Assembly: GCA_965204665.1 (NCBI GenBank)
Contig: OZ242002.1
Location: 1,736,001-1,800,000, forward strand
DNA from: Nemesobacter sp965204665
GTDB taxonomy: Bacteria > Desulfobacterota_D > UBA1144 > Nemesobacterales > Nemesobacteraceae
Direction of reading: 5' to 3'
DNA length: 64,000 nucleotides
Each line of letters opens with the position of its first letter. Position 1 is the first letter of the stretch. The notes beneath the pieces are model-generated. The model searched no databases and was not told the origin of the DNA. It worked only from the letters and a program-made list of their open reading frames with translations. The translations under genes and the position numbers were made by a program. Positions 7,461 to 14,523 of this stretch are shown one piece after another.

Positions 7461-8660
7461 ATGAATTCGATAGAAGAAATACTTGAAGATGTCAGACGGG
7501 GCAGGATCATAATCCTGGTTGACGACGAGGACAGGGAGAACGAAGGAGATTTTGTTATACCGGCGGAGAAGGCTACTGCCGAAATGATAAATTTCATGGC
7601 GACTCACGGTCGTGGTCTTATCTGTCTTTCCCTTACCAAAGAAGATGCTGACCGCCTCGCGCTTCAGCCGATAAAGCCCGAGTATAACGACGCTCCTGAG
7701 CATACGGCCTTTACTATTCCGATAGACGCGAAAAAGGATGTCACAACCGGTATATCCACTCATGACCGCGCCGCCACTATAAAACAGGCTATATCGGATG
7801 ATTCAAGGCCGGAGGACTTTGTGCGTCCCGGCCACATTTTTCCCTTGATAGCCAAAAAAGGCGGAGTGCTCGTGCGTGCGGGACATACGGAGGGCTCTGT
7901 CGACATATCACGGCTTGCAGGTTTCCGTCCCGCGTCAGTAATCTGCGAGATAATGAAGGAAAACGGTGATATGGCGCGTCTCGGAGACCTCGTTACACTT
8001 GCCCGAAAACACGACATAAAAATCGCGACGATAGCGAATCTGATAAGGTACAGGATAGAAAAAGAGAGTTTCGTTCACAGGGTGGCGGAAGCCGATGTGC
8101 CGACCGAGCACGGAGTCTTCCGTGTCATAGTTTTTGAGAATGAACTTGATTGCATACAGCACATGGCGTTTCTCAAGGGGCGGATTGACCCGTCAAAACA
8201 TGCTCTTGTGAGGGTACATTCAGACTGCGCGATAAGCGATGTGTTCAGTTCGCTTTACTGTCACAGCAGGGCAAAGCTCATCCGCTCACTTCAGATGATA
8301 GAGGAAAACGGCTCGGGAATTCTCGTTTATATAAACCAGGAATCGGACAGCGCAAGATTCGCAAGAAAGATAAACCGGTATGCTGCCGGAAAGATCGGAA
8401 CCGGGGCTCGGATATCCTCAGAACGCTCCGAGTCGGGTGCGGAACTCCGGCAGTACGGGGTGGGTGCGCAGATACTCAGGGATATGGGCGTGCGGGACAT
8501 AAAACTTCTTACGAACAATCCCGTGAGGGTAAAAGGCATTGAGGGATTCGGGCTTAGGATGGTGGGAACCGTCCCTATAGATATTTCCGAATCTCTGGAA
8601 AAAGAATCCGCTATGACAAACGGTACGGATTACAGTAATATTCTTTCCATATCCAAATGA
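7461..8660 (+). CDS. ribBA: RibBA-type protein: active DHBP synthase fused to a degenerate GTP cyclohydrolase II domain
   Basis: 399 residues from ATG 7461. Residues 1-200 are 3,4-dihydroxy-2-butanone-4-phosphate synthase with all expected motifs (DDEDRENEGDF, THGRGLICLSL, HDRAATI, RPGHIFPL, GHTEGSVDISRLAG), making the four-carbon riboflavin precursor from ribulose 5-phosphate. Residues 207-375 are homologous to GTP cyclohydrolase II but damaged: the zinc site reads SDC...YCHS, with the third cysteine replaced by Ser269, and the catalytic QEGRGIGL-type motif reads QESDSARF (about 293-300). The C-terminal LLTNNPVRVKGIEGFGL is kept. This resembles RibBX-type proteins, whose second half lacks cyclohydrolase activity, so a separate ribA would be needed elsewhere. 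Followed by ribH after 13 bp. Confidence 0.93.
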   Translation: MNSIEEILEDVRRGRIIILVDDEDRENEGDFVIPAEKATAEMINFMATHGRGLICLSLTKEDADRLALQPIKPEYNDAPEHTAFTIPIDAKKDVTTGISTHDRAATIKQAISDDSRPEDFVRPGHIFPLIAKKGGVLVRAGHTEGSVDISRLAGFRPASVICEIMKENGDMARLGDLVTLARKHDIKIATIANLIRYRIEKESFVHRVAEADVPTEHGVFRVIVFENELDCIQHMAFLKGRIDPSKHALVRVHSDCAISDVFSSLYCHSRAKLIRSLQMIEENGSGILVYINQESDSARFARKINRYAAGKIGTGARISSERSESGAELRQYGVGAQILRDMGVRDIKLLTNNPVRVKGIEGFGLRMVGTVPIDISESLEKESAMTNGTDYSNILSISK

Positions 8661-8673
8661 TCGGGGAAAACGC

Positions 8674-9141
8674 ATGCCTGAAATAACAGAAGGAAAACTC
8701 ATCGCCGGAAAGTTCCGCTTTGCGGTAGTGTCGAGCAGGGTGAACAGCCTTATCACCGACCCTCTTACGCAGGGGGCCGTGAGTACGCTTGTGCGCCATG
8801 GAGCGAGAGAGAGTTTGATAGATATAATAAAAGTTCCCGGTTCATTCGAAGTGCCGTTTGCCGTAAAGAGAGCGGCTCTGTCAGGAAAATATGATGCTAT
8901 TGTAGCCGTCGGCGCAATAATAAGGGGACAGACGCCTCATTTTGATTTTCTCGCCGCACAGGTCACAAAAGATCTTTCTCAGGTTGCCCTTGAAACCGGC
9001 GTACCCGTGTGTTCCGGAATAATAACCACGGAAACCACGGAGCAGGCCGTCGAAAGAGCCGGGGTGAAGTCGGGGAACAGGGGAAGCGAGGCCGCGCTTG
9101 GGGCGCTTGAGATGGCAAACCTCGTAAAAGAACTTTCCTGA
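8674..9141 (+). CDS. ribH: 6,7-dimethyl-8-ribityllumazine synthase
   Basis: 155 residues; the penultimate riboflavin enzyme, condensing the pyrimidine with the DHBP made by the gene just upstream. The catalytic His and substrate loops are visible: VPGSFEVPFAVKR, AVGAIIRGQTPHFDFLA, GIITTETTEQAVERAG and KSGNRGSEAALGALEM. ATG 8674 lies 13 bp after ribBA. Together with nusB, 10 bp downstream, this is the common bacterial ribBA-ribH-nusB order. Full length and undamaged. Confidence 0.97.
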   Translation: MPEITEGKLIAGKFRFAVVSSRVNSLITDPLTQGAVSTLVRHGARESLIDIIKVPGSFEVPFAVKRAALSGKYDAIVAVGAIIRGQTPHFDFLAAQVTKDLSQVALETGVPVCSGIITTETTEQAVERAGVKSGNRGSEAALGALEMANLVKELS

Positions 9142-9151
9142 AGGTTTTTCC

Positions 9152-9625
9152 ATGGGGAAAAGAAGGTCGTCGAGGAAAACCGCTCTTCAGTTCCTATATC
9201 AGATTGATTCAGAGTTGTTGGAGACTGTCCGTGAAGATGTTTCCGGTGTGCGTTCGGATTTTGATGCGTTCTGCTCCGTTTATCATCCGTCTACCGATTC
9301 TGAAATTCTGCAGTTCGCTTTTCTGCTCTGCAGGGGAGTAATTGAGAATCTGACCGCTTTGGACCGCGCCATAGAGAACTGTTCCTATAACTGGAATATT
9401 TCCAGGATGTCGATTATCGACAGAAACATTCTGCGGTTTTCCGCCTATGAGATGATTTTCTTAAGTGATATACCCACTCCTGTTACTATAAACGAGGCTA
9501 TAGAAGTGGCTAGGGAGTTCGGATCTGAATCGTCAGCCGGTTTTGTAAACGGTATTTTGGACAGACTCGGGAAAACTTTGGAAAAAGAGGCTTCTACCGG
9601 CCCGGATTCCGCACTTTCCAGTTGA
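9152..9625 (+). CDS. nusB: Transcription antitermination factor NusB
   Basis: 157 residues beginning GKRRSSRKTALQFLYQIDSEL, the typical Arg-rich first helix of NusB. It ends with the conserved ISRMSIIDRNILRFSAYEMIFLSDIPTPVTINEAIEVAREFGSESSAGFVNGILDRL. NusB with NusE (S10) binds boxA RNA and aids rRNA antitermination. It closes the ribBA-ribH-nusB operon; a 172-bp gap without a clear strong terminator separates it from trpD. Confidence 0.96.
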   Translation: MGKRRSSRKTALQFLYQIDSELLETVREDVSGVRSDFDAFCSVYHPSTDSEILQFAFLLCRGVIENLTALDRAIENCSYNWNISRMSIIDRNILRFSAYEMIFLSDIPTPVTINEAIEVAREFGSESSAGFVNGILDRLGKTLEKEASTGPDSALSS

Positions 9626-9797
9626 ACCGAGTTTACCTGAAGTCCACTGGAACCAGGCTGAATTCGGTTTTTCCCCGCATGCGGAATCTTCACATCATCG
9701 ACCTTCAACTTGGCGAGAAATGACTATGGTGATATTTCTATGTATCGTTAGTATTGTTCAAAAACAAGAGAACGGCAGCAGTGGAAGTTGATTCTTC

Positions 9798-10835
9798 ATG
9801 TTGGTAAATCAAATAATTTCCAAACTTGTCGAGGGTAAGGACCTCTCGGAAAATGAGGTGACGGTGTTTTTTGACTTCATGATGGAGGGAAAACTGCCTG
9901 AAAGCCAGATTGCGGCTTTTCTTACCGCCCTTAGAATGAAGGGGGAGACGGTTTCCGAGATAACCGGTGTTGCGAAGGCCCTTCTTCGCAAAGCGCGGAG
10001 AATAGAATGCGATGTTGAAAACGCCGTGGACCTCTGCGGAACCGGGGGAGACGGGAGTGGAACGTTCAATATATCCACCACAGCCGCTTTCATAGCCGCG
10101 GGTGCCGGAGTTACTGTGGCGAAACACGGCAACAGATCGGTTTCAAGCCCGGTCGGAAGTGCTGATGTGCTTGAGGCGCTCGGGGTGAACATAACGCTTT
10201 CTCCGTCAGTTGCGCAAAGATGCCTTGCGGAAACGGGAATCGTTTTTTTGTTCGCGCCGGTTTACCATCCGGCCATGGGAAATGTTGCTAAATGCAGAAA
10301 GGAGCTCGGAATTCGAACGGTTTTCAACCTTATAGGTCCCGTAGTAAATCCCGCGGGGGTAAGAAACCAGGTCATGGGCGTGTACTCTCCCGACCTTTTG
10401 AGTTCCGTGGCGGAGGTGTTAAGGAATCTCGGTTCGAACAGAGTCATGGTGGTTTGCGGTGAGGGATCTGTTGATGAGATAACGGTTACGGGAAACAGTT
10501 CGATTACGGAACTTCGTGACGGAGAAATTAGTAGTTACGATCTGTCGCCCGCAGACCTCGGAATAAAGAGACGAAAACCCGAAGAGATTGCGGGAGGGGG
10601 GACGGCGGCTGCAAACGCCGAAATAATTTTTTCTGTCCTCAAAGCACAGCAGAACGGAGCGAAAACCGATGCCGGTCTTTTAAATGCCGCGGCGGCCGTA
10701 TATGTTTCGGGTCTTGCGGACAGCCTCGCGTCCGCGCTTGTGCTCGCGGAGCAATCGCTTCGGAGCGGAGCGGCTCTTGAAAAACTCCGAAAACTTACTG
10801 AATTCACCAATCGGGAAGACCTGGATGATACTTGA
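9798..10835 (+). CDS. trpD: Anthranilate phosphoribosyltransferase
   Basis: 345 residues; transfers phosphoribosyl from PRPP to anthranilate in tryptophan synthesis. Family signatures are present: the PRPP/glycine loop DLCGTGGDGSGTFNISTTAAF near residue 78, KHGNRSVSS near 110, VYHPAMGNVAKCRKELGIRTVFNLIGPVVNPAG near 155-190, and VCGEGSVDEITVTGNS. The start ATG 9798 has no strong ribosome site. The end overlaps trpC by 11 nt, so translation is coupled. Other trp genes are not in the window. Confidence 0.97.
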   Translation: MLVNQIISKLVEGKDLSENEVTVFFDFMMEGKLPESQIAAFLTALRMKGETVSEITGVAKALLRKARRIECDVENAVDLCGTGGDGSGTFNISTTAAFIAAGAGVTVAKHGNRSVSSPVGSADVLEALGVNITLSPSVAQRCLAETGIVFLFAPVYHPAMGNVAKCRKELGIRTVFNLIGPVVNPAGVRNQVMGVYSPDLLSSVAEVLRNLGSNRVMVVCGEGSVDEITVTGNSSITELRDGEISSYDLSPADLGIKRRKPEEIAGGGTAAANAEIIFSVLKAQQNGAKTDAGLLNAAAAVYVSGLADSLASALVLAEQSLRSGAALEKLRKLTEFTNREDLDDT

Positions 10836-11598
10836 TGAAATAATCGCCCATAAGAAACTCGAAGTGGCGGAGGCGAAAAAAAACATTTCTCTGCGGCAGA
10901 TGGCGGTTGCTGCCGAGTGCAGTCCTAAGGCCATTGATTTTACGGCAGTCCACTCCCGGACTCCGGGAATAAAGATAATCTCAGAGGTGAAAAAAGCATC
11001 GCCTTCGCGCGGAGTGATAAGAGAGAATTTCGACCATCTGTCGATTGCTTGTGAGTATGAGGATGCCGGAGCGTTCGCCATTTCTGTTCTTACGGACGCG
11101 AGGTTTTTTGGGGGAGATATATCGTTTCTATCAGACGTAAGAGCTCATTGCGGAGTTCCTCTGCTGCGCAAGGATTTCACGACGGATAGTTATCAGATCT
11201 ACGAAGCCAGATGCCACGGTGCCGACCTGGTGCTTTTGATAGCGGCGGTTCTTTCGCGCGTGGAAATAGATGAATATATTGATCTTGCCCGTACTCTTGG
11301 CATGAACTGCATAGTGGAGGTTCACAACGAGAAGGAGCTTGAAACTGCCGTTCTCTGCAAAAGCGGCATAATAGGGATAAACAACAGAGATCTTCGCACG
11401 TTCAACGTTTCTCTTGACGTATCAAGAACTCTTGTGCCGATGGTGCCGGAAGGAACAGTAGTTATAAGCGAAAGCGGCATATCCTCACCCGGTGATATGG
11501 CTGAACTTCACGCTTGTGGCGTAGACACTTTTCTTGTAGGGGAAACTTTCATGAAAGAGCGGAGCCCGGGAGATGCACTTCGAAGGTTTTTGAGTTGA
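10825..11598 (+). CDS. trpC: Indole-3-glycerol-phosphate synthase
   Basis: 257 residues from ATG 10825, inside the end of trpD; the frame is open further upstream but MILDEIIAHKKLEVAEAKK is the standard start. It closes the indole ring of CdRP. Active-site blocks of the TIM barrel: SEVKKASPSRGVI (catalytic Lys), ISVLTDARFFGGDISFL, PLLRKDFTTDSYQIYEARCHGADLVLLI, IVEVHNEKEL, IGINNRDLRTF and VISESGISSPGDM. Full length. Confidence 0.97.
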   Translation: MILDEIIAHKKLEVAEAKKNISLRQMAVAAECSPKAIDFTAVHSRTPGIKIISEVKKASPSRGVIRENFDHLSIACEYEDAGAFAISVLTDARFFGGDISFLSDVRAHCGVPLLRKDFTTDSYQIYEARCHGADLVLLIAAVLSRVEIDEYIDLARTLGMNCIVEVHNEKELETAVLCKSGIIGINNRDLRTFNVSLDVSRTLVPMVPEGTVVISESGISSPGDMAELHACGVDTFLVGETFMKERSPGDALRRFLS

Positions 11599-11617
11599 GG
11601 AAACCTGTATATTAACC

Positions 11618-11926
11618 ATGGGAAAAAGAAAAAGCCCCACGCTTGCCGTTCTACTCTCACTTCTTTGGGCGGGACTGGGTCAGATATATAACGGACATTA
11701 TGCGAAGGGAATCGCGTTGATGGGACTTGTTTTTGTGGTACACACACTCTCCAAAGGCCCTGCGAAGATCATTATGGAATTCAATGAGAATGGAGCGCTT
11801 GAGCAAGTTCCGCAGTCCACTGTGATTCTAGTTATGGGTTATGCTCTTGCGGGCCTTTTAATTACGGGCGTGGCCATATACGACGCTTTGGTGGTGGCGA
11901 AAAAAATAAATAGAGGAGACATCTGA
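11618..11926 (+). CDS. Small TM2-like membrane protein
   Basis: 102 residues. The N-terminal block KSPTLAVLLSLLWAGLGQIYNGHYAKGIALMGLVFVV resembles the TM2/DUF5683-type motif (two membrane helices around a GQ.YNG.Y.KG turn), and a third helix follows (VILVMGYALAGLLITGVAIYDALVVA). It starts 19 bp after trpC and may be read through from it. Function of such proteins is not known. Confidence 0.7.
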   Translation: MGKRKSPTLAVLLSLLWAGLGQIYNGHYAKGIALMGLVFVVHTLSKGPAKIIMEFNENGALEQVPQSTVILVMGYALAGLLITGVAIYDALVVAKKINRGDI

Positions 11927-12041
11927 AATTTTTGCATTACGGTTGATGGGGCGTAATAATTTAGATTGTTGCTATTACTTTGCCCATTTATGAACAGAGC
12001 GAGACAATCAAGATCTGCCTTGATCAAGGAGGAAAAATCTG

Positions 12042-12554
12042 ATGGAAAGGAAAGGAGCAGTAACTATGAAAGGGAGTCCGCTTACGCTTACGGGTCCGAG
12101 ACTTGACAAGGGTTCCGCGGCGCCTGATTTCAGATGCGTTGAAAATCTGGGAAGTGAGATAACTCTTGAAAGTTTAGGAAGTGATATAAAAGTTTTCAAT
12201 GTGGTGGTTTCCGTGGACACTCCGGTTTGCGATGCTCAAATACGCAGGTTCAACGAGGAGACTGCAGGGCTTTCCGATAAAGTTCAGGTTGTGACGGTCA
12301 GTATGGACCTTCCGTTTGCTCAGAGCAGGTACTGCGCTGCTGCCGGAATAGACAGAGTGAGGACTGCGTCTGATTACCAGCACGCATCTTTCGGGAATGC
12401 CTACGGAGTTCTGATAAAGGAGAACAGACTTCTTGCTCGGGCGATTTTTGTTGTAGATGGCGACAATGTCATCACGCATGCGGAGTACGTGAGCGAAATA
12501 GCAGAAGAACCTGATTATGAAGCCGCGTTTGCATCTGTAAAATCTCTGATTTGA
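12042..12554 (+). CDS. tpx: Thiol peroxidase (Tpx-type 2-Cys peroxiredoxin)
   Basis: 170 residues from ATG 12042, preceded by AAGGAGG with good spacing. The family starts with a strand block like MKGSPLTLTGPRLDKGSAAPDF, seen here after eight extra residues. Peroxidatic Cys63 lies in VDTPVCDAQIRRFNE and the resolving Cys98 in FAQSRYCAAAGI, the Tpx spacing. It reduces H2O2 and alkyl hydroperoxides using thioredoxin. With bcp about 0.7 kb downstream it forms a small oxidative-defence group. Confidence 0.95.
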   Translation: MERKGAVTMKGSPLTLTGPRLDKGSAAPDFRCVENLGSEITLESLGSDIKVFNVVVSVDTPVCDAQIRRFNEETAGLSDKVQVVTVSMDLPFAQSRYCAAAGIDRVRTASDYQHASFGNAYGVLIKENRLLARAIFVVDGDNVITHAEYVSEIAEEPDYEAAFASVKSLI

Positions 12555-12568
12555 AGGGGATCAGTTTA

Positions 12569-12928
12569 ATGAGTATGATCGGACCGGTAATAGCCTTAAT
12601 TGTAGCTTGCTGGGTTTATCGGGATGCGAAGATAAGGGGTAAGTCAACTGGGGCGGCGTTGTTGTGGTTTGCAGGAGTTGCACTGATACTCATACTGTTT
12701 CTTCCTCTGTGGTTCATACTGAGACCGAGGAACATCTGTACCGGCTGCGGCAAATATCACACACCGGATGAGTTGCCTGAGAATATGTGCTGTCCATCTT
12801 GCAGTTCCACCGAAAGTGTTCAACAGAGTATTGCGACGCATGGTGTACGGGGTTCTGATGAAATGAAGAAGTTGACCGGCAAGAAGTCGAGTGATGTAAT
12901 TACACGGGGTGATCTAGACAATGAGTGA
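12569..12928 (+). CDS. Membrane protein with a cytoplasmic zinc ribbon
   Basis: 119 residues from ATG 12569 (AAGGGGA 8 nt upstream; a TTG at 12551 is the alternative). Two membrane segments (MSMIGPVIALIVACWVYRDA and ALLWFAGVALILILFLPLWFIL) are followed by a C4 zinc ribbon, CTGCGKYH...CCPSC, near residues 58-80. The last codons overlap the DUF59 gene by 8 nt, which suggests a shared transcript. I do not recognise a function. Confidence 0.7.
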   Translation: MSMIGPVIALIVACWVYRDAKIRGKSTGAALLWFAGVALILILFLPLWFILRPRNICTGCGKYHTPDELPENMCCPSCSSTESVQQSIATHGVRGSDEMKKLTGKKSSDVITRGDLDNE

Positions 12929-13244
12929 AGCGACTGGAGAGAACGGAGTTACCGAAGAGGACATAATGGCGGTGCTCGGTGATATATACGACCCTGAGAT
13001 ACCTGTAGATATAGTAAATCTGGGTCTTGTCTATGGAGTCGTTATAGAAGGAGAGTGCGTAAATATCGACATGACTATGACATCTCCCGGATGTCCCGCC
13101 GCCGCGCAGATAGTGGCCGAGGCCAAATATCTTGTCGAAGAAATTCCGGGGGTATCGGAAGTGAATATTGAAATCGTATGGGATCCGCCATGGGACCCCG
13201 GAAAGATGAGTGAAGCCGCCAAGGAAAGTTTAGGTATGTTCTGA
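12921..13244 (+). CDS. DUF59/MIP18-family iron-sulfur assembly protein (SufT/PaaD-like)
   Basis: 107 residues. The family core is clear: DIYDPEIPVDIVNLGLVYGVVI, then DMTMTSPGCPAAAQIVAEAKYLV with its conserved Cys, then GVSEVNIEIVWDPPWDPGKMSEAAKESLG. Single-domain members help mature Fe-S proteins (SufT-type) and are often near suf genes; none are seen here. The Fe-S rich ACIII subunit ActB encoded downstream would be one client, but that link is speculation. Confidence 0.9.
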   Translation: MSEATGENGVTEEDIMAVLGDIYDPEIPVDIVNLGLVYGVVIEGECVNIDMTMTSPGCPAAAQIVAEAKYLVEEIPGVSEVNIEIVWDPPWDPGKMSEAAKESLGMF

Positions 13245-13276
13245 ACCGACCTGCATAAAAGGAGGGCGTAAAAATT

Positions 13277-13735
13277 ATGGAAAAGGAACTTGAAGTCGGA
13301 AGTTCGGCTCCCGACTTCGAAGCGGAGACATATGGGGGAGAGAAAGTAAGGCTGAGCGATTTTTATTCTACAGGAACGGTCGCTCTTTACTTCTATCCGA
13401 AGGATAACACGCCCGGATGCACCAAAGAGGCATGTTCTTTACGCGACAGCGGGGAGACGCTTGTAGACCTCGGTGTGCAGGTAATAGGAGTGAGCACCGA
13501 CGGTGTGAAGTCGCATGAGAATTTCAGAAACAAGTACTCTCTTGATTTCCCGCTTCTAAGCGACAAAAGCAGAGAGATAGTCAACCTCTACGGGGTAAGG
13601 AGTAAATTCAACTCGGCTCGCAGAATTACTTTTCTTATCGAGAAGGGCGGAAAGATAGCCCATATATGGAAAAAGGTGAAAACCTCTTCTCATGCCCAGG
13701 AGATAATCGAAAAAGTACGGGAACTCCGCCTTTAG
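13277..13735 (+). CDS. bcp: Bcp/PrxQ-type thioredoxin-dependent peroxiredoxin
   Basis: 152 residues, with a ribosome site AGGAGG 11 nt before the ATG. Typical blocks: GSSAPDFEAETYGGEKVRLSDF, YFYPKDNTPGCTKEACSLRD with the peroxidatic Cys and the resolving Cys five residues later, VIGVSTDGVKSHENFRNKYSLDFPLLSD, and RITFLIEKGGKIAHIWKKVK. It removes hydroperoxides in the cytoplasm. bioD begins 20 bp after its stop, so the two may be co-transcribed. Confidence 0.95.
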   Translation: MEKELEVGSSAPDFEAETYGGEKVRLSDFYSTGTVALYFYPKDNTPGCTKEACSLRDSGETLVDLGVQVIGVSTDGVKSHENFRNKYSLDFPLLSDKSREIVNLYGVRSKFNSARRITFLIEKGGKIAHIWKKVKTSSHAQEIIEKVRELRL

Positions 13736-13755
13736 TTTTTTTCTGCGGCGCCGAG

Positions 13756-14523
13756 ATGAGAAAACTTCCCAAAGCGGTTTTTATTACCGGTACCGATACC
13801 GGCGTAGGTAAGACTGTCGTTACCGCCGCGCTTGCCGGCCTGCTTGAAAAAAAAGGCATGGATGTCGGGGTGATAAAACCGTTTCAGACCGGAACGGAAC
13901 TCCATGGGCTTTGCGATGCGGGATTCGTATACCGGTTTCTTGGCAGGGAGTATGATCTGCCGGATGTTTCCCCTTGTCGTTTAAAGGCTCCTTTATCCCC
14001 GTACTTTGCCGCTGTTGCAGAAGGAGTGAATATTGATCTGCAGGAAGTTCTGCAGCATACGCGCGAATATATCTCGGGTCACGATATAACGCTTGTCGAG
14101 GGAGCCGGCGGAATCTGCGTTCCGATCACCGCGGATTTTATGATGGCGGACCTTGCAGTCGCCGTCGGTGCCGCAGCGACGGTACTTGTCCTACGACCGG
14201 GTCTCGGCACCCTCAACCATACGGCCCTTTCTCTCAAGTACGCGAAGGACAAAGGACTTTCCGTGATGGGAGGGGTGATAAACGGTTTTCCCGACCCTCC
14301 CGACATCGCGTCTGCTACCAACCCCATTGTTCTGAGAGATGTTTTTTCCATGGATATAATGGGAATACTTCCTGAATTTGAGGGACTATCGGTGGAGGGC
14401 GGCATATCTGCGGGGCTGGGAGACTCTCCGCAGGACTTTTTCTGTCGGTCTTTAGGGGGAATATTTTCCGCAAGAGACTTTCTTCATAAACTCAGACTTC
14501 CTGACCCGACACAATTTAAATGA
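13756..14523 (+). CDS. bioD: Dethiobiotin synthetase with an IS-derived C-terminal tail
   Basis: 255 residues from ATG 13756. ATP-dependent closure of the ureido ring of biotin: the P-loop reads FITGTDTGVGKTVVTAAL, a Lys/Thr block VGVIKPFQTGTE follows, and EGAGGICVPI carries the second phosphate-contact loop. The core seems complete. The last 11 or so residues (from LRLPDPTQFK back to about LHK) are encoded by the repeat that borders the insertion sequence, so the natural C-terminus has been replaced. No other bio genes lie nearby; they may once have followed here. Likely still functional because the active-site motifs are intact. Confidence 0.9.
   Translation: MRKLPKAVFITGTDTGVGKTVVTAALAGLLEKKGMDVGVIKPFQTGTELHGLCDAGFVYRFLGREYDLPDVSPCRLKAPLSPYFAAVAEGVNIDLQEVLQHTREYISGHDITLVEGAGGICVPITADFMMADLAVAVGAAATVLVLRPGLGTLNHTALSLKYAKDKGLSVMGGVINGFPDPPDIASATNPIVLRDVFSMDIMGILPEFEGLSVEGGISAGLGDSPQDFFCRSLGGIFSARDFLHKLRLPDPTQFK

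Noticed and set aside
9626..9797. Trp leader/attenuator before trpD
   Set aside because: A weak inverted repeat (AACCGA...TCGGTT) is present but no short Trp-rich peptide or alternative pairing was found.
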